Assembly: GCA_011391185.1 (NCBI GenBank)
Contig: JAABRB010000219.1
Span: forward strand, 1-6,106
DNA from: Betaproteobacteria bacterium
Lineage (GTDB): Bacteria > Pseudomonadota > Gammaproteobacteria > Burkholderiales > SG8-39
Reading direction: 5' to 3'
DNA length: 6,106 bases
Shown here: positions 5,097 to 6,106 of the stretch, in pieces
How the letters are laid out: every line of letters begins with the position of its first letter
Numbering within the stretch: the stretch's first letter is position 1
Translations under genes and position numbers: made by a program
Notes under the pieces: model-generated
The model's input: the letters and a program-made list of their open reading frames with translations, nothing else
Told to the model about the DNA's origin: nothing
The model's database searches: none

Positions 5097-6032
5097 ATGA
5101 AAACATTTCAACCAGGCCTGGTGCACGCACCGGTTACCCCGTTCAAACGCGACCAGGGCATCGATTACGGGACCTACGCCAAGGTCCTCGAATTTCACCT
5201 GCGCAACGGCGCGGAAGCGCTGGCGCTGCCGATGCCGGAGGGCGAGGACATGAGCCTGAAGGACGGGGAGCTGCGGGAAATCCTCGAGTTCGCCATCAAG
5301 CAGGTGAAGGGCAGGGCGCCGGTCATTGCCCACGTAAGCGACGCGGGCACCAGCATCGCCGTCGAGCGTGCTATCCACGCCGAGAAGGCTGGCGCGGCGG
5401 CGATCGCATCCCACCCCCCCTACTTCTGGCATCCCAAGCCGGTGATGGTGGTGGAGCATCTCGCGCGCATTGGCGCCGCGGTCAAGCTGCCGTTTTACAT
5501 CTGCAACCCGCCGGTCGAATCGGTCGGCACGGCCCTCTCGACGGAAATCGTGCTGCAGCTGATCGAGCGCGTTCCCAACCTGGCGGGGGTGATCGATGCC
5601 AGCCTCGAGTTCGTGTTCATGGAGGAAGTCGTCTCGAACGGGCGACGGTTGCGGCCTGATTTTCAGCTGCTGGCGGGCCAGGACTACCTCGTGCCGGCCT
5701 CCGCGCTCGGTGGCAGCGGGGCGATTGTGCCGCTGGCGGGCATCGCGCCCAGGCTGGTGCGGCAGGTCTACGATTTGTGCAAGCAGGAAAAATTCATCGA
5801 GGCGCGCGGCATGCAGGAAGACATCGCGCAGCTCCATCATCTGGTGAAGGAGGCCGGTAGTTCGGGCCTCAAGGACGGCCTGGCCGGCATTAAATGCGCC
5901 ATGGGCGTGATGGGACGGGAGTGCGGCGTGCCGCGGCCGCCAGTGCGGCCGCTGGGCGAGGTCGAGCGGGGGCGGTTCGAGGAAGGCCTGCATGCCATGG
6001 CTTTCCTCAAGGCCGAGCCGCGCGGTTGGTGA
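5097..6032 (+). CDS. DapA/N-acetylneuraminate lyase superfamily paralog lacking the catalytic residues (putative pseudoenzyme)
   Basis: A 311-residue protein with the same barrel framework as its upstream neighbour: HAPVTPF (10-16), EFHLRNGAEAL (32-42), HPPYFWHPKP (106-115), LPFYICNPP (131-139), LIERVPNLAGVIDAS (155-169), and a glycine-rich GGSGAIVPLAG segment. The Schiff-base lysine position is I166 (codon ATC at 5592-5594) and the conserved tyrosine position is C136. By hand alignment to E. coli DapA, Thr44-Thr45 become Pro47-Glu48, Tyr107 becomes Phe110 and Arg138 becomes Glu141. The frame is intact and full length and ends EPRGW, like the paralog, so this is not a decayed gene. It may be a structural or regulatory partner of the 4062-4985 product, or have different chemistry. 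The ATG at 5097 has only a weak GGAA upstream, inside the repeat; the in-frame TTG 5076 lies in the repeat and is less likely. The next frame starts five bases after the stop. Confidence 0.85.
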   Translation: MKTFQPGLVHAPVTPFKRDQGIDYGTYAKVLEFHLRNGAEALALPMPEGEDMSLKDGELREILEFAIKQVKGRAPVIAHVSDAGTSIAVERAIHAEKAGAAAIASHPPYFWHPKPVMVVEHLARIGAAVKLPFYICNPPVESVGTALSTEIVLQLIERVPNLAGVIDASLEFVFMEEVVSNGRRLRPDFQLLAGQDYLVPASALGGSGAIVPLAGIAPRLVRQVYDLCKQEKFIEARGMQEDIAQLHHLVKEAGSSGLKDGLAGIKCAMGVMGRECGVPRPPVRPLGEVERGRFEEGLHAMAFLKAEPRGW

Positions 6033-6037
6033 GGACT

Positions 6038-6106
6038 ATGAAAAAGAAGACGAGTCGGAAGGCGGGCGGCGGAAGCACGCCCAAGAGCCTCGGCACCTAC
6101 CTCGAC
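6038..6106 (+). CDS. Start of an unidentified gene, truncated by the window end
   Basis: An ATG five bases after the preceding stop opens a frame that stays open for all 23 remaining codons. The peptide begins MKKKTSRKAGGGSTPKSLGT, a lysine-rich start with no hydrophobic segment yet. The TGAGGA sequence overlapping the previous stop could serve as a close-spaced ribosome binding site. The tight spacing suggests it is the next gene of the cluster, but there is too little sequence to assign a family. Confidence 0.5.
   Translation, partial: MKKKTSRKAGGGSTPKSLGTYLD

Noticed and set aside
5076..5099. TTG 5076 as the start of the second DapA-like protein
   Set aside because: It lies inside a 7-bp unit of the repeat; ATG 5097 gives the expected family N-terminus.
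5091..5993. Long minus-strand open frame (300 codons) opposite the second DapA-like gene
   Set aside because: Composition is dominated by Arg, His and Gln with no recognisable domain; the + strand frame has clear homology features.
4062..6032. Naming the two genes dapA (lysine biosynthesis)
   Set aside because: The first lacks the Thr-Thr and partner-Tyr residues of DHDPS and the second lacks even the Schiff-base lysine.

Overview
This 6.1-kb window comes from a bacterial chromosome with GC-rich coding sequence and two AT-richer intergenic stretches. MoaE, CrcB/FluC, an orphan Bug/TctC-type binding protein and a catabolic-looking cluster with strongly G/C-ended codons fit a proteobacterium, most likely a betaproteobacterium of the Burkholderiales type. 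That placement is inferred from gene content, not from a marker gene. All complete genes are on the + strand.

Layout. Positions 1-96 hold a diverged palindromic repeat (9-bp period), cut by the window edge. moaE (97-555) encodes the large subunit of molybdopterin synthase. A second copy of the same repeat (561-652) fills the gap before crcB (679-1062), a fluoride channel. After a 13-bp gap comes a tight run: a polysaccharide-deacetylase/PuuE-like hydrolase (1076-1915), a secreted TctC/Bug solute-binding protein (1936-2991), and an ornithine cyclodeaminase/mu-crystallin-type NAD(P)-binding protein (2993-3961). A 100-bp gap with a possible weak promoter precedes a DapA/N-acetylneuraminate-lyase superfamily protein (4062-4985). 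A 7-bp-period palindromic repeat (4991-5096) then leads into a second DapA-superfamily paralog (5097-6032). A further reading frame opens at 6038 and runs off the window.

How the genes may work together. From 1076 onward the content looks like a small-molecule catabolic operon: a periplasmic binding protein for a carboxylate-like ligand, an amide/acyl hydrolase, an imine or ketimine reductase-like enzyme, and a class I aldolase/dehydratase fold. The substrate cannot be named from sequence. moaE and crcB look like unrelated housekeeping neighbours.

The main observation is the DapA-like pair. The first copy keeps the Schiff-base lysine (K169), the tyrosine (Y138) and the substrate arginine (R143), but has lost the Thr-Thr motif and the partner tyrosine of true dihydrodipicolinate synthase. 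The second copy has replaced every one of these residues, including Lys to Ile (I166) and Tyr to Cys (C136), yet is intact, full length and ends in nearly the same C-terminal residues. It looks like a conserved pseudoenzyme, or an enzyme with new chemistry, beside a probably active paralog.
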